DNA of 64,000 nt from JAXGPP01 sp040766885. Lineage in GTDB: Bacteria; Planctomycetota; Planctomycetia; Pirellulales; Thermoguttaceae. Below are positions 1 to 8,472 of this stretch, in pieces; within the stretch, counting starts at the first letter, position 1; each line of letters begins with the position of its first letter. The stretch lies in assembly GCA_040766885.1 (NCBI GenBank), contig JAXGPP010000012.1:186001-250000 (forward strand), given 5' to 3'. The translations under genes and the position numbers were made by a program. The notes beneath the pieces are model-generated. The model was not told the DNA's origin. It ran no database searches and was given only the letters and a program-made list of their open reading frames with translations.

Positions 1-192
1 CATGCCGCGGATATCTCTGGAAGCGCGCTTGATCTGCTTGCCACCTCTTGCCGGATGATCGCCGAGTCGTCGGCCGGCCCGCCGCGCCAGCCTGCGCTCG
101 TTTAACCCCGGCCCGCTCTCAAATGCCGTCGAGCGGGGCCGGATCGGCGATTTGGAGTCGCATATCGATCGGCAACACCACACGGAGCATGC

Positions 193-384
193 ATGGCACG
201 AGACAAGAACACCTTCATCAAACGCCAGCGAGAGATGCAGAAGCGGCAAAAGGCCCAGGATAAACGGTCGCGCCGCCAGAAACGAAAAGACGACGCCAGC
301 GGCGCGTCCGCTGGCGGTGATGCCGCCGGCGACGACGCTCGCACCGACGAAACCCCCGACGCCGAGCCGACCGACCACGCCTGA
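193..384 (+). CDS. small basic conserved protein (63 aa)
   Basis: The first 35 residues are almost all Lys, Arg, Gln, Glu and Asp, in runs such as KRQREMQKRQKAQDKRSRRQ. The tail is acidic and Ala/Thr-rich. This fits a short charged helix that could bind nucleic acid or ribosomes. I recall similar short basic proteins in many bacteria, often near cold-shock or RNA-helicase genes, but no function is established. A CGGAG lies six bases before the ATG. The next recognisable gene is an RNA helicase, which weakly suggests an RNA-related role. Confidence 0.6.
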   Translation: MARDKNTFIKRQREMQKRQKAQDKRSRRQKRKDDASGASAGGDAAGDDARTDETPDAEPTDHA

Positions 385-474
385 CCGGCGGCCCGCCGCG
401 CCCGTCGCGACCCGCGCGCCGGCCGCCTTTCAGCCGGCCCGCTGTTGACGTGAACGCCCTATAAGGAGGACGAA

Positions 475-870
475 ATGGTGGAAGTTAAACGTGATCATTG
501 TGATCCGCGCCCCCTCGCCAACCGCAGCATGCGGCAGCGGAACGTACGGCGACACTGTGCCGGAATGCCCCTCAGAAAAGCCGTCCGTTCCGCCGTCCGG
601 GCCTACTTCCACTTCACCCACCGCGCAGCTCGCAGCAAAGCCCTGTGGTGCGAAACCGAACGGGTGTGGCTCGGCAGCCAGACCTTCCTTCACTGGGCCC
701 TGTGCGATGCCGATATCGATGTCCCATGGAGCGTCGCGGCCGCCTGCGACGCCCCCGAAGAGTCCGACGAACTCCGCGCCGCAGTCCGCGACGAACTGGC
801 CGCCTACTGGGCCTGCCAGGCAGCCCGGCTGCCGCGAATGGAACTGCCCCACTGGCTGCCGCTGCCTTGA
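475..870 (+). CDS. hypothetical protein (131 aa)
   Basis: A strong Shine-Dalgarno sequence (AAGGAGG, ending 5 bases before the ATG) is the main reason to call this frame over the overlapping ones. The protein is rich in Arg, Ala, Trp and Cys, with a basic N-terminal half and an acidic segment near residues 85-105. I recognise no domain, signal peptide or membrane span. It lies between the small basic protein and the DEAD-box helicase on the same strand. Function unknown; a non-coding transcript remains possible. Confidence 0.45.
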   Translation: MVEVKRDHCDPRPLANRSMRQRNVRRHCAGMPLRKAVRSAVRAYFHFTHRAARSKALWCETERVWLGSQTFLHWALCDADIDVPWSVAAACDAPEESDELRAAVRDELAAYWACQAARLPRMELPHWLPLP

Positions 871-901
871 GCGCCCCCAACAACGGGCGGATACAACACG
901 G

Positions 902-931
902 CTGTCACCATCTCCTGCAATGTGCTAGACT
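902..931 (+). promoter_or_regulatory. candidate promoter for the RhlE helicase
   Basis: CTGTCA (902-907) and TAGACT (926-931) are separated by 18 bases, and a TG one base upstream of the -10 makes it an extended -10 box. The ATG chosen for the helicase lies about 120 bases downstream. The match is by eye only. Confidence 0.4.
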
Positions 932-1050
932 TACCCCGATCCGATCCTTTTGCCCTGCGGCCATTGGATTCCTGCCAGGTCCAATGGCTTTCTGACGACG
1001 CCCGTGGCGTCGATCCCATCTGGTCCTGGGACATTCCCAAGAGACCTCTC

Positions 1051-2349
1051 ATGAGTTTTGCTCAACTCGGCCTCGCCGAGCCCCTCCTGCGCGCCGTGTC
1101 GGCCGCCGGCTATTCCATTCCCACTCCGATCCAGCTCCAGGCGATCCCGCACGTAATCGCCGGGCGCGATCTGCTCGGCTGTGCGCAGACGGGCACCGGC
1201 AAGACGGCAGCCTTCGCCTTGCCGCTGCTGCACCGCATGCTGAAAGCGGCCCCCCCGCCGGGCCGGCGCCGCCGCGCGCCGCGAGTCCTCATCCTTGCCC
1301 CCACCCGTGAACTCGCCGCGCAGATCGGCGAGAGCTTCCAGACCTACGGGCGCGATAGCGGACTCCGCCACGCGGTGATCTTCGGCGGCGTGGGCCAACA
1401 TCCACAGGTCCGTGCTCTCCAGCACGGCGTCGACGTCGTCGTGGCCACGCCCGGACGGTTGCTCGATCTTGTCGGCCAGGGATTGCTCGATCTCAGCGCG
1501 GTCGATACGTTGGTGCTCGACGAGGCCGACCGGATGCTCGACATGGGATTCATCCCCGACGTCCGCCGCATCATCGCCCAACTGCCGCGCGAGCGTCAGA
1601 CCCTGCTGTTCTCTGCCACCATGCCTCCCCCGATCGAGCAACTGGCCGCGGCCATCCTCCGCCAGCCGGTCCGCGTTCGCGTGGCTCCTGTCAAGGCCAC
1701 GACCGATCTGATCCAGCAGTCGGTGTGCTTCGTGCCGCGCCACGAGAAACCCCGCGCGCTAACCCACTTCCTCCGCGCACAGCCCTTCACTCGAGCCCTC
1801 GTGTTCACGCGCACCAAGCGCGGCGCCGACCGCGTCGCGCGGCAACTCCGCCAGGACGGCATCCAGGCCGACGCGATCCACGGCAACAAGAGCCAGTCGG
1901 CACGGCTGCGGACGCTCTCCAATTTCAAGTCCAACCACACGCCGGTGCTCGTGGCAACCGATATCGCCGCCCGCGGGATCGATGTCGAGGGCATCTCCCA
2001 CGTGCTCAATTACGACCTGCCGCACGAGCCGGAAACCTACATCCATCGCATCGGACGGACCGGCCGCGCCGGCGCCGCTGGGTCAGCCGTTTCGTTCTGC
2101 GACCACGACGAGCGCAGTCACCTTCAGGCCATCGAGCGGCTGCTTCGCCGCGCCCTCCCCGTGATCGCCCATGGCAAACCTGTCCGTCCGGGTCGCTCTG
2201 CCCGGACGCCGTCCGTATCCCACTCTAGGGTTAACAGTATACCCGCTAAAAGGACCCCATCGCGCCGCCAGCCCGCTGCCACCGGCCAACAGACTTCCGG
2301 GCGGGGTCGCCGGTCGTCAACAACCAGGGGCCACCTTTCTTTGAACTGA
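1051..2349 (+). CDS. rhlE: DEAD-box ATP-dependent RNA helicase, RhlE-like (432 aa)
   Basis: All core motifs are present in order: Q motif (SFAQLG..PTPIQLQAIP), motif I AQTGTGKT, Ia PTRELA, DEAD box in VLDEADRMLDMGF, SAT, the second RecA domain with VFTRTKRGADR, and the end motif HRIGRTGRAG. A basic Ser/Arg/Pro-rich tail of about 60 residues follows, as in RhlE-type proteins that remodel ribosomal or structured mRNA. The start is the ATG at 1051, because the Q motif begins there; an in-frame upstream extension to 922 would overlap the promoter region and has no family counterpart. Cytoplasmic. RhlE, rather than DbpA or CsdA, is inferred from length and tail. Confidence 0.93.
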   Translation: MSFAQLGLAEPLLRAVSAAGYSIPTPIQLQAIPHVIAGRDLLGCAQTGTGKTAAFALPLLHRMLKAAPPPGRRRRAPRVLILAPTRELAAQIGESFQTYGRDSGLRHAVIFGGVGQHPQVRALQHGVDVVVATPGRLLDLVGQGLLDLSAVDTLVLDEADRMLDMGFIPDVRRIIAQLPRERQTLLFSATMPPPIEQLAAAILRQPVRVRVAPVKATTDLIQQSVCFVPRHEKPRALTHFLRAQPFTRALVFTRTKRGADRVARQLRQDGIQADAIHGNKSQSARLRTLSNFKSNHTPVLVATDIAARGIDVEGISHVLNYDLPHEPETYIHRIGRTGRAGAAGSAVSFCDHDERSHLQAIERLLRRALPVIAHGKPVRPGRSARTPSVSHSRVNSIPAKRTPSRRQPAATGQQTSGRGRRSSTTRGHLSLN

Positions 2350-2374
2350 GGTCTCTTTCTTGCCGGCGAGCGTG

Positions 2375-2380
2375 TATAAT
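2375..2380 (+). promoter_or_regulatory. candidate -10 box of the radical SAM gene
   Basis: A perfect TATAAT sits between the helicase stop and the radical SAM gene. It lies inside the longer in-frame reading that would start at 2360, so it supports translation from the ATG at 2426. No convincing -35 was found. Confidence 0.35.
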
Positions 2381-2425
2381 CGCCGGATTCCCCAGGGGCT
2401 GAAACTTGCCAGAAACGATCTCGCC

Positions 2426-4294
2426 ATGAAACATGCCGCGGACGATTTGGGCGTCGTTATCACCGATAATTCATCCTCCGATCAGCCTATCCATCCCCTC
2501 CGCTCGCAGGCGAATGTCCTCCTCACCAGCGTCTTCGGACCCTACGGCAAGGACGACGAGTACGGCAGCCGGGCGATGAACCCGATGGAGCTGTACCACA
2601 ACCAGGTCACCCGCGTCCAGGGACCGTTCTCGTTGCGGATGTTCCATCGCTCCTGGGGTTTAATGCTCATTCAGGCAAACATCCAGGCGCCTTGTACGCT
2701 TTTGGACTTCCCCACCCTCGACCGCTTTATCGAAGAGCTCAAGACCAAACAGTACGACGTGATCGGCATCAGCGCGATCGTGCCCAACGAGCTCAAAGTC
2801 CGCAAGATGGTCGCGCTCATCCGGCAGTATCAGCCCGGCGCCGTGATCGTCATCGGCGGACACATCGCCAATATTGGCGACCTCAAGCAGCGCGTCGGCG
2901 CCGATATCGTGGTCCAGGGCGAGGGTGTCCGCTGGTTCCGCCAGTACCTGGGGGAAAATCCCGACCGCCCCATCCGCCACCCCCGAATCGTTTCCGGCCT
3001 CGGCACCCGCAACCTGGGAATCTCCGTCAACGACAAGCCGGGCGACGTGGCCGCCACCGTCATCCCCTCGGTCGGCTGCCCGATGGGCTGCAATTTCTGC
3101 TCCACGTCGGCCATGTTCGGCGGCAAGGGGAAAGCGATCCATTTCTATCAGACCGGCGACGAGCTGTTCGACGTCATGTCGCAGCTCAGCGAGTCGATGC
3201 ATGTGCAGTCGTTCTTCATCATGGATGAGAACTTCCTGCTCTACCGCAAGCGCGCCCTGCGCTTGCTCGAGCTCATGCAGCAGCACAACAAGGCCTGGGC
3301 GCTCTACGTCTTCAGCTCCGCCAACGTCCTCCGCTCCTATACCATCGAGCAACTCGTCGGCCTCGGCATCTCCTGGGTCTGGATGGGCATGGAGGGCAAG
3401 AATAGCCAGTACTCCAAGCTGCACGGCTCCGACACGCGGGCCCTGGTCCACATGCTCCAGTCGCACGGCATCCGCGTCCTCGGCTCGTCGATCATCGGCC
3501 TCGAAGAGCACACGCCTGAAAACATGGACGCGGCGATCGACTACGCCGTCGAGCACGACACCGACTTCCACCAGTTCATGCTCTATACGCCCGTCCCCGG
3601 CACCCCGCTGTTCGCCGACCTCACCGCCCAGGGCCGCATGAAGGATCCCAGCGAGTACGAGATTCCCGACATCCACGGGCAGTACATCTTCAACTACCGC
3701 CACCCCCACATTCCCGCCGGACTGGAAGCGGAACTGGTCGTGCGGGCCTTCGATCGCGACTTTGCCGTCAACGGCCCGAGCATCGTGCGGATCGTCCGCA
3801 CGACGCTGGCCGGCTGGAAGCGGTACAAGAATCATCCCGACCGGCGGATCCGCCGCCGCTACGCCTGGGAAGCCCGCGAACTGGGCACCACCTTCGCCGC
3901 CGTGGTGGCCGGCGCCTACCGCTACTACCGCCACAATCCGGCGATGCGGGCCAAGATGCTCGGCGTGCTCAAGGACCTGTACCGCGAGTTCGGCTGGAAA
4001 GCTCGGCTCGCCGGCCTCGTCGGCGGACGCTACGTCCACGCCAAGATGCGCAAAGAAGAAGCCCGCCTCGCCGCGGGCTGGACCTACGAACCGCCGACAT
4101 TCTACGAGCAGAACGACGCCGCCGCCCGGACGACCAGCAGCAGTCTGCCGCTCTGCGAGTCGGTCGCCTGCCGCGTGGCGCCGATTGCCCGCTCCCACGC
4201 GTCCGTCGCCGATTCGCTCGACCCGGTCCCCGTGCTGGCTTGCGGATCACTGCCGGCCTCCCATGCCGCCCAGCGCCAAGAACAGCCGGCCTGA
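2426..4294 (+). CDS. B12-binding domain radical SAM protein (622 aa)
   Basis: The N-terminal 180 residues look like a cobalamin-binding Rossmann domain, as in other B12-dependent radical SAM proteins (YDVIGISAIVPNELKVRKMV, then VIVIGGHIANIGD). The radical SAM cluster motif follows as C218-x3-C222-x2-C225, with downstream SAM-barrel features (FFIMDENFLLYRKRALRLLE, GSSIIGLEEHTPENM). The last 60 residues are low-complexity. Members of this class methylate or rearrange unactivated carbons; the substrate cannot be read here. The gene is apparently single, followed by a terminator and a convergent gene. The ATG at 2426 is preferred over 2360 because a TATAAT lies between them. Confidence 0.88.
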   Translation: MKHAADDLGVVITDNSSSDQPIHPLRSQANVLLTSVFGPYGKDDEYGSRAMNPMELYHNQVTRVQGPFSLRMFHRSWGLMLIQANIQAPCTLLDFPTLDRFIEELKTKQYDVIGISAIVPNELKVRKMVALIRQYQPGAVIVIGGHIANIGDLKQRVGADIVVQGEGVRWFRQYLGENPDRPIRHPRIVSGLGTRNLGISVNDKPGDVAATVIPSVGCPMGCNFCSTSAMFGGKGKAIHFYQTGDELFDVMSQLSESMHVQSFFIMDENFLLYRKRALRLLELMQQHNKAWALYVFSSANVLRSYTIEQLVGLGISWVWMGMEGKNSQYSKLHGSDTRALVHMLQSHGIRVLGSSIIGLEEHTPENMDAAIDYAVEHDTDFHQFMLYTPVPGTPLFADLTAQGRMKDPSEYEIPDIHGQYIFNYRHPHIPAGLEAELVVRAFDRDFAVNGPSIVRIVRTTLAGWKRYKNHPDRRIRRRYAWEARELGTTFAAVVAGAYRYYRHNPAMRAKMLGVLKDLYREFGWKARLAGLVGGRYVHAKMRKEEARLAAGWTYEPPTFYEQNDAAARTTSSSLPLCESVACRVAPIARSHASVADSLDPVPVLACGSLPASHAAQRQEQPA

Positions 4295-4322
4295 CCCGCG
4301 CGCCCCAACCCTTAACAACAAC

Positions 4323-4359
4323 CTCAGCCGGGCCCTCACGCCCGGCTGAGTTCGTTTTC
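4323..4359 (+). terminator. rho-independent terminator
   Basis: A perfect 11-bp stem (4323-4333 with 4340-4350) closes a 6-base loop and is followed by TTCGTTTTC. It stands between the radical SAM gene and the convergent exported-protein gene and could act in both directions. Confidence 0.75.
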
Positions 4360-4397
4360 ATACGCCGCCGCGATTGCCCGCTGCTGCTCTGCTGGCA

Positions 4398-5045
4398 CTA
4401 TTGCCCTCGCCGCTCCCTGCCGGGCGTGACTTCCTTGATGCTCCATAGCGTCTGCGGCAGCGCCTGCCGCCCTCCGTCCAGCCGCGGGCCCGGCGCCAAA
4501 AGGTACCGCTTGCCGAACCGCAGCGGTATCGAACTCTCCACGCCTGCCTGCCTGCCATCCTGATTGAAGCGCCTGTATTCCACCTGAACCCGGAAGTCTT
4601 CGCCCTGCGTATCCGCAATCTGCGGCGGCTGTTGGCCCGTGGCGTCGAGTTGCACGACCCTGGCCGGCAGAGCGGCACTCCTCGTCAGCCTGCCGCTCAG
4701 TCTCACGACGTCGCCCTGGTGCGCGATCTCCAGGTAAAACGGCGAGTCGACCAGGACCAGCAACTCGAAACGCCTGCCAATGCCGGCCGCGTCGAAGCCT
4801 CCCGGGCCGGCGTCAACCCACCCGAAATCGATCGCAGCCGCCCCAGGAATCTGCTCCGCTCGCGGTGCCGGCACCTCCAATTCCTCGATCCTCAGAAGAT
4901 AGGCCTCACCCGAAACCCGCGTGTCCGCCGCTGCGACCCCCGGCGTTCCTTGCTTCCCCGCCTGTGCCGGGTAGACCTGCTGCCCCAGACAATTTCCCGC
5001 CAGCGCCAGCATCAATCCCACTCCCCAACAAACGCTGTTGCTCAT
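4398..5045 (-). CDS. hypothetical exported protein (215 aa)
   Basis: The N-terminus is a typical Sec signal peptide: a hydrophobic stretch (VGLMLALAGNCLG) with a likely cut after residue 21. The mature part is beta-rich with few cysteines (SFYLEIAHQGDVVRLSGRL is representative). I recognise no family. It is the first of a long run of minus-strand small genes and is convergent with the radical SAM gene. Probably periplasmic. Confidence 0.6.
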   Translation of the reverse strand: MSNSVCWGVGLMLALAGNCLGQQVYPAQAGKQGTPGVAAADTRVSGEAYLLRIEELEVPAPRAEQIPGAAAIDFGWVDAGPGGFDAAGIGRRFELLVLVDSPFYLEIAHQGDVVRLSGRLTRSAALPARVVQLDATGQQPPQIADTQGEDFRVQVEYRRFNQDGRQAGVESSIPLRFGKRYLLAPGPRLDGGRQALPQTLWSIKEVTPGRERRGQ

Positions 5046-5149
5046 GCTTCGCGCATCCTTTCACTTCTTACCGTTGAGTCACGTCGCTCCGCGTCGCGAT
5101 TCACCGACGCACAGCGTCGCGCCGCAGACCCCTTCCGACAACCTATTCC

Positions 5150-5596
5150 TCAGCGCACTTGCCGGCCCGACGCCGCGGGCCATGCCCGGCGCCGAAAACA
5201 CACCAGTTCCGCCACGGCGAACGGATACAATCCCCACGCCGCCCCGACCGCGACGCTGCGGAGCCAGTCTTCACCCGACATCGGGTTCGCGATCGAGAGC
5301 AGCAAGGTGACAACCGCGCCGAAGCCGGCGCCGAGCACTGCAGACGCGCAGACCGCCCACGTTCGCCCCGCGAACCACCGCACGCCGGCCACCGCGGCTA
5401 TCCACGCGCCGAAGATCCAGTATCCCGATTGCGGCCAGCCGAAGATATGGACTACCCCTGGATACAAGGCGGCCGCGCAAGTCCAGCGAATCGCATTGCC
5501 GATCGCCGACCCGGATTCTCCGTGCCCCAGCCGCCAGCCCCTGCGCTCTTCCACAACGGACTCGGTCCCCGGCGACTGGTATGGATTCAGTTGCAC
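5150..5596 (-). CDS. NPYQSP-type membrane protein (148 aa)
   Basis: The protein starts with LNPYQSP, the short N-terminal signature of many small planctomycete membrane proteins of unknown function, followed by a polar linker and about four hydrophobic segments. The GTG at 5596 is chosen as start because it puts NPYQSP at the N-terminus and has AGAAGGGA about 7 bases upstream; a longer reading from 5659 would bury the motif. A second NPYQSP gene lies at 12957-13469. Function unknown, inner membrane. Confidence 0.6.
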   Translation of the reverse strand: MQLNPYQSPGTESVVEERRGWRLGHGESGSAIGNAIRWTCAAALYPGVVHIFGWPQSGYWIFGAWIAAVAGVRWFAGRTWAVCASAVLGAGFGAVVTLLLSIANPMSGEDWLRSVAVGAAWGLYPFAVAELVCFRRRAWPAASGRQVR

Positions 5597-5781
5597 TGCC
5601 GCGTCCCTTCTCGCGCCCTGCGGCCGGCACGGCCATCGCAGCCCGTGCCGAGACCGCAAGAGGGCGTCAATGGCTTCTCAAATCCTGTCTCTGAAACGGG
5701 GACGCGGCTAGTTTTCAGACCCGCAATCGCCCCTTCAAGCCGCTTGATGCGTTCAAGCACAGCCTTCTTCTTCGCGTTCAT
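5587..5781 (-). CDS. short coiled-coil ORF, duplicated N-terminus (64 aa)
   Basis: The first 17 residues (MNAKKKAVLERIKRLEG) form a charged helix repeated almost exactly in a 21-residue ORF at 8274-8339. The remaining residues look like read-through, and the end overlaps the start of the NPYQSP gene. It may be a remnant of a longer planctomycete protein that begins with such a helix. Real expression is doubtful; it is listed because the duplication is clear. Confidence 0.3.
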   Translation of the reverse strand: MNAKKKAVLERIKRLEGAIAGLKTSRVPVSETGFEKPLTPSCGLGTGCDGRAGRRAREGTRQCN

Positions 5782-5838
5782 GGCCCTCGTGCACCGTTTA
5801 CTGGCGCTGGTATTGAAAGCGAACCTTCCGCACCCGGT

Positions 5839-6226
5839 TCACGGCCTCGACTCCTGCTCTGCCGGCTCGGTGAGCCTGCACACCCCGTCGATTCGACGCA
5901 GCGCCAGCACGAACGGCACACCAAGAACCACCCCAATCACCGGAAGCCACTCGTTGCCAATCCGCGTGGCGCCAATCAGACCGATAACCAGCGCGTACAC
6001 CAGGAGCAGGAGGATTCCTCGGTTGCTGCAGTCGAGCGCCCCACGGCGGCGCGCGAAGAGCAGAAATGGAATCAGGCACACGGCAAACCACAGGAGATAC
6101 AAGGCGTCCATCTGGGCCGTGAGCAGCGTTTGCAGCCCCCCGGAGACAACCGCCGCCCCAACAAACAGCACGAAGCCGATTGCCGAATCCCCGAAGCCAC
6201 TCGTAGATCATCGATCTCATGGCCAT
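5839..6226 (-). pseudogene. membrane protein gene with a one-base frameshift
   Basis: The 5' part (MAMRSMIYEWLR) and the 3' part (SAIGFVLFVGAAVV, three membrane segments, ending LTEPAEQESRP) are in different frames. The junction is a run of four C at 6189-6192. The homologous segment at 8356-8436 has only three C there and reads straight through as EWLRDSAIGLLL. Removing one base here would restore a membrane protein of about 130 residues. The gene is therefore either a young pseudogene or carries a sequencing indel. Start taken at the ATG at 6226. Confidence 0.55.
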
Positions 6227-6254
6227 CGCCTTCTGTTCCTGCCAGGGAAGCCTG

Positions 6255-6671
6255 TCACCCGTCAGCTCCAAGCGGATTTCTCGCAGGCGGATCCTGCGGT
6301 TCGTTGGCCGCCGCACCGCCCTTTCGCTGCCCACAAGACGACAGCCTGTCGGCCACGTCGTCTATCAGGAACGTACACCCGATCGTCACAGAATAAACGC
6401 ACACCGCCAACGCTGTCTGAATACCCAGAAAGATAAGGCTGATGACAAGCCAGATGTAAATCCTGATGAGCGTCTCGCTCCCGACCAACACCACGACCAC
6501 TCGATTCAGCGCGAGAAACACGGCCAGACCGGAAGCGAAGAGCAGCAGGCCGCCCAGACCAAACTGAAAACGCTTCGCGTGCTCGGCCAAAGTCGCGCCT
6601 CGTTCGTCTTCTTTACTGCACGGCCCAACCGCCCACCCGTCGCCGCTCGGCCGCGTTGAGCTACTCTTCAT
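6255..6671 (-). CDS. small membrane protein (138 aa)
   Basis: Contains RFQFGLGGLLLFASGLAV, a variant of the planctomycete motif in which an aromatic-x-aromatic stretch leads into a membrane helix, followed by one or two further helices. The C-terminus is polar. The start overlaps the stop of the upstream membrane gene by about ten bases, suggesting translational coupling; a GTG at 6683 is the alternative start. Function unknown. Confidence 0.5.
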   Translation of the reverse strand: MKSSSTRPSGDGWAVGPCSKEDERGATLAEHAKRFQFGLGGLLLFASGLAVFLALNRVVVVLVGSETLIRIYIWLVISLIFLGIQTALAVCVYSVTIGCTFLIDDVADRLSSCGQRKGGAAANEPQDPPARNPLGADG

Positions 6672-7302
6672 TCCCCCACTCACCGGCGTTCAGCATGCCG
6701 CGGTGGCCGGCATCAGCCCCGTAGGCTGCATCTACTTTCCGGCTCCCGTCATTGTTATCGGGTCGGCTGCGGTAATCAGCAATCGCAGCCGTCAACCACC
6801 ACAGGACAAGAAGAGAAAGCACAAAGTAGCTCAGCCGATTCGCCCAGCGTACAGCGACCGCAACCCGCTGCGGATCGATCTCCGGGTGTCGAGCTTCAAC
6901 AACCTTCCGCTCAACGCGGACCGTCGCAAAATAATACGGAACCAGAACGACCAGACTCGCGGCGGCCATCGCGATCCCGGAGAACCTGTTGGGAATGAAA
7001 CCGCCGGTAAACGCCGTAAATGCAATGATCTGGAAGGCGGGGTCGCGGTACGGCGCGGGCAACAAGTACGTCAGTATGCCAGCCGGAATCAGACCCGCCA
7101 AGGCCATGCACCATCCGGCAGGAAGTCCGACAATCGTGGATCGCCAATTGGCCTTGGCCGATGTGACCAGGGAGTCCGCACCTCTGATCCCCAATAGCCA
7201 CGCAAGAACAACCGCCTCGACGGCTGCCACGAACGGCAACAGAATGATGAAGACAACCCAGTGCCCGATGAAGCTCGGTAATGCGACATTCGCCAGCGGC
7301 AC
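6661..7302 (-). CDS. multi-pass membrane protein (213 aa)
   Basis: Five or so hydrophobic segments are visible (e.g. VVFIILLPFVAAVEAVVLAW and FVLSLLVLWWLTAAI), with a charged cytoplasmic tail. The GTG at 7302 is preferred because GGGAG lies 8 bases before it; 7311 is the alternative. It overlaps the following membrane gene and likely forms a two-gene unit with it. No family recognised. Confidence 0.55.
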   Translation of the reverse strand: MPLANVALPSFIGHWVVFIILLPFVAAVEAVVLAWLLGIRGADSLVTSAKANWRSTIVGLPAGWCMALAGLIPAGILTYLLPAPYRDPAFQIIAFTAFTGGFIPNRFSGIAMAAASLVVLVPYYFATVRVERKVVEARHPEIDPQRVAVAVRWANRLSYFVLSLLVLWWLTAAIADYRSRPDNNDGSRKVDAAYGADAGHRGMLNAGEWGNEE

Positions 7303-7458
7303 TCTTACCACTCCCTGCCCGTCATCGCCACGCCCGCCCGTCGTCGCCCCGCTACAGAGCGATTATCATCGGGCTTCTAGTTCATCCTCCAATGCTACAG
7401 CCGCTCACACAACGGTCGGCGGCGTCGCTCTGCGGGCGGGCAGTGTTGGCCATACTCG

Positions 7459-8100
7459 CTAGTAGTCAATATCCGCCTTCGGCAAGGCTTTTCGAAGTCT
7501 GCGGTATCCGTTCTCGGAGACCAGATTTCCTAACGCAACGTATCGTAGGCGCGGGAGCGTCCTCAAGCATTCCACGCCTTGATCGTCCACATCCGTCTCG
7601 GCAAGGTAAAGCGACGTCAGGTTTCGGAGCGATCCGATGCCTTGGAGGACTACCCCGCTAATGTGAACCATCTGTTCCGGTTCGGGATCGGGATACCAAG
7701 GGTTGACTTTTGGGCCAGGCGGGCCACGGAAGTTCCTCGGATAGCGGATGCCTTGGGATTTGCCGACGAAAGAGACGCCAACCACACGCGACGTGAAATC
7801 GCGACCGATCAAGCCTTCGAGCCATTGCGGGGGGCGACTCCTGGTGGCGTCATATCCCGTGCCATCGAGCCTCAAAAGCCAACTGGAGTAAGAATCCACA
7901 CTGCCAGAATCCTCGTAAACAACGTCGCCTCCGGCTGCAAGGATTTCAGCAACCGCCTGTTGCTGCCGGCGGACGCTGTGCATGTAGATGCCCAAGGCCA
8001 CAGCCGCCCCCGTCACAAGCACCAGCAACGTCCGAAGGCTGTACTGGGACCATCGGTGTTGACGTCGGGTCGATTTGATCTCCGGGTTGATCGGTTCCAT
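7459..8100 (-). CDS. membrane-anchored leucine-rich-repeat-like protein (213 aa)
   Basis: Near residues 12-35 the planctomycete anchor YSLRTLLVLVTGAAVALG gives one N-terminal membrane helix. The C-terminal third has leucine-rich-repeat spacing (LRNLTSLYLAETDVDDQGVE then LRTLPRLRYVALGN), typical of protein-interaction solenoids in this phylum. The ATG at 8100 has GAAAGGGA 4 bases upstream. Diverged repeat copy C, with its own promoter (8215-8243), lies directly upstream. Likely attached to the cytoplasmic membrane; partner unknown. Confidence 0.65.
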   Translation of the reverse strand: MEPINPEIKSTRRQHRWSQYSLRTLLVLVTGAAVALGIYMHSVRRQQQAVAEILAAGGDVVYEDSGSVDSYSSWLLRLDGTGYDATRSRPPQWLEGLIGRDFTSRVVGVSFVGKSQGIRYPRNFRGPPGPKVNPWYPDPEPEQMVHISGVVLQGIGSLRNLTSLYLAETDVDDQGVECLRTLPRLRYVALGNLVSENGYRRLRKALPKADIDY

Positions 8101-8163
8101 GCGATCCCTTTCGCCCGGGCCAATGGTTGTTTGGTTCAAGCTCCCCCCGGACCTGCCGCCCGC

Positions 8164-8252
8164 CGCCGAGACTCCGTCCTCATTAGTAGCGCGAAACCCC
8201 TTCTGCGCGCCCTCATCCTATCTCACCAGCAGGGTCTTTCCAACGGGGCTCG
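8164..8252 (-). repeat. dispersed repeat, diverged copy C, with promoter
   Basis: This stretch aligns with the 160-bp repeats at 10924-11083 and 13515-13674 with several substitutions. Read on the minus strand it contains TTGGAA (8238-8243) and TAGGAT (8215-8220) separated by exactly 17 bases, then a conserved leader (GGGTTTCGCGC, GACGGAGTCT) before the gene starting at 8100. Confidence 0.65.
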
Positions 8253-8273
8253 AAACGGCGACGGGGCTAGTTT

Positions 8274-8339
8274 TTAGGCCGTCATCGCCTCTTCAAGCCG
8301 CTTGATGCGTTCAAGCACAGCCTTCTTCTTCGCGTTCAT
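8274..8339 (-). pseudogene. 21-codon copy of the short coiled-coil ORF
   Basis: Encodes MNAKKKAVLERIKRLEEAMTA and then TAA. Its first 16 residues equal those of the ORF at 5587-5781. The DNA from about 8261 to 8348 matches 5703-5790, so this is a segmental duplicate that ends early. Confidence 0.45.
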
Positions 8340-8355
8340 GGGCGTCATGCAACTA

Positions 8356-8436
8356 TTATTGGCGTTGATAAGCAGCCAGCAGCAAGCCGATTGCCGAATC
8401 CCGAAGCCACTCGCCGATCACCGATCTCATGGCCAT
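8356..8436 (-). pseudogene. truncated copy of the 5839-6226 membrane gene
   Basis: Encodes only 26 residues beginning MAMRSVIGEWLRDSAIGLLL, then TAA. It matches the 5' end of the gene at 5839-6226 (DNA match about 8386-8448 with 6175-6238) but lacks the hydrophobic body. The segment that follows in the parent is directly joined here, so about 380 bases were lost after duplication. Confidence 0.5.
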
Positions 8437-8472
8437 CGCCTTCAGCTCTTGCCAAGCACTGTGCGCGGCCAA

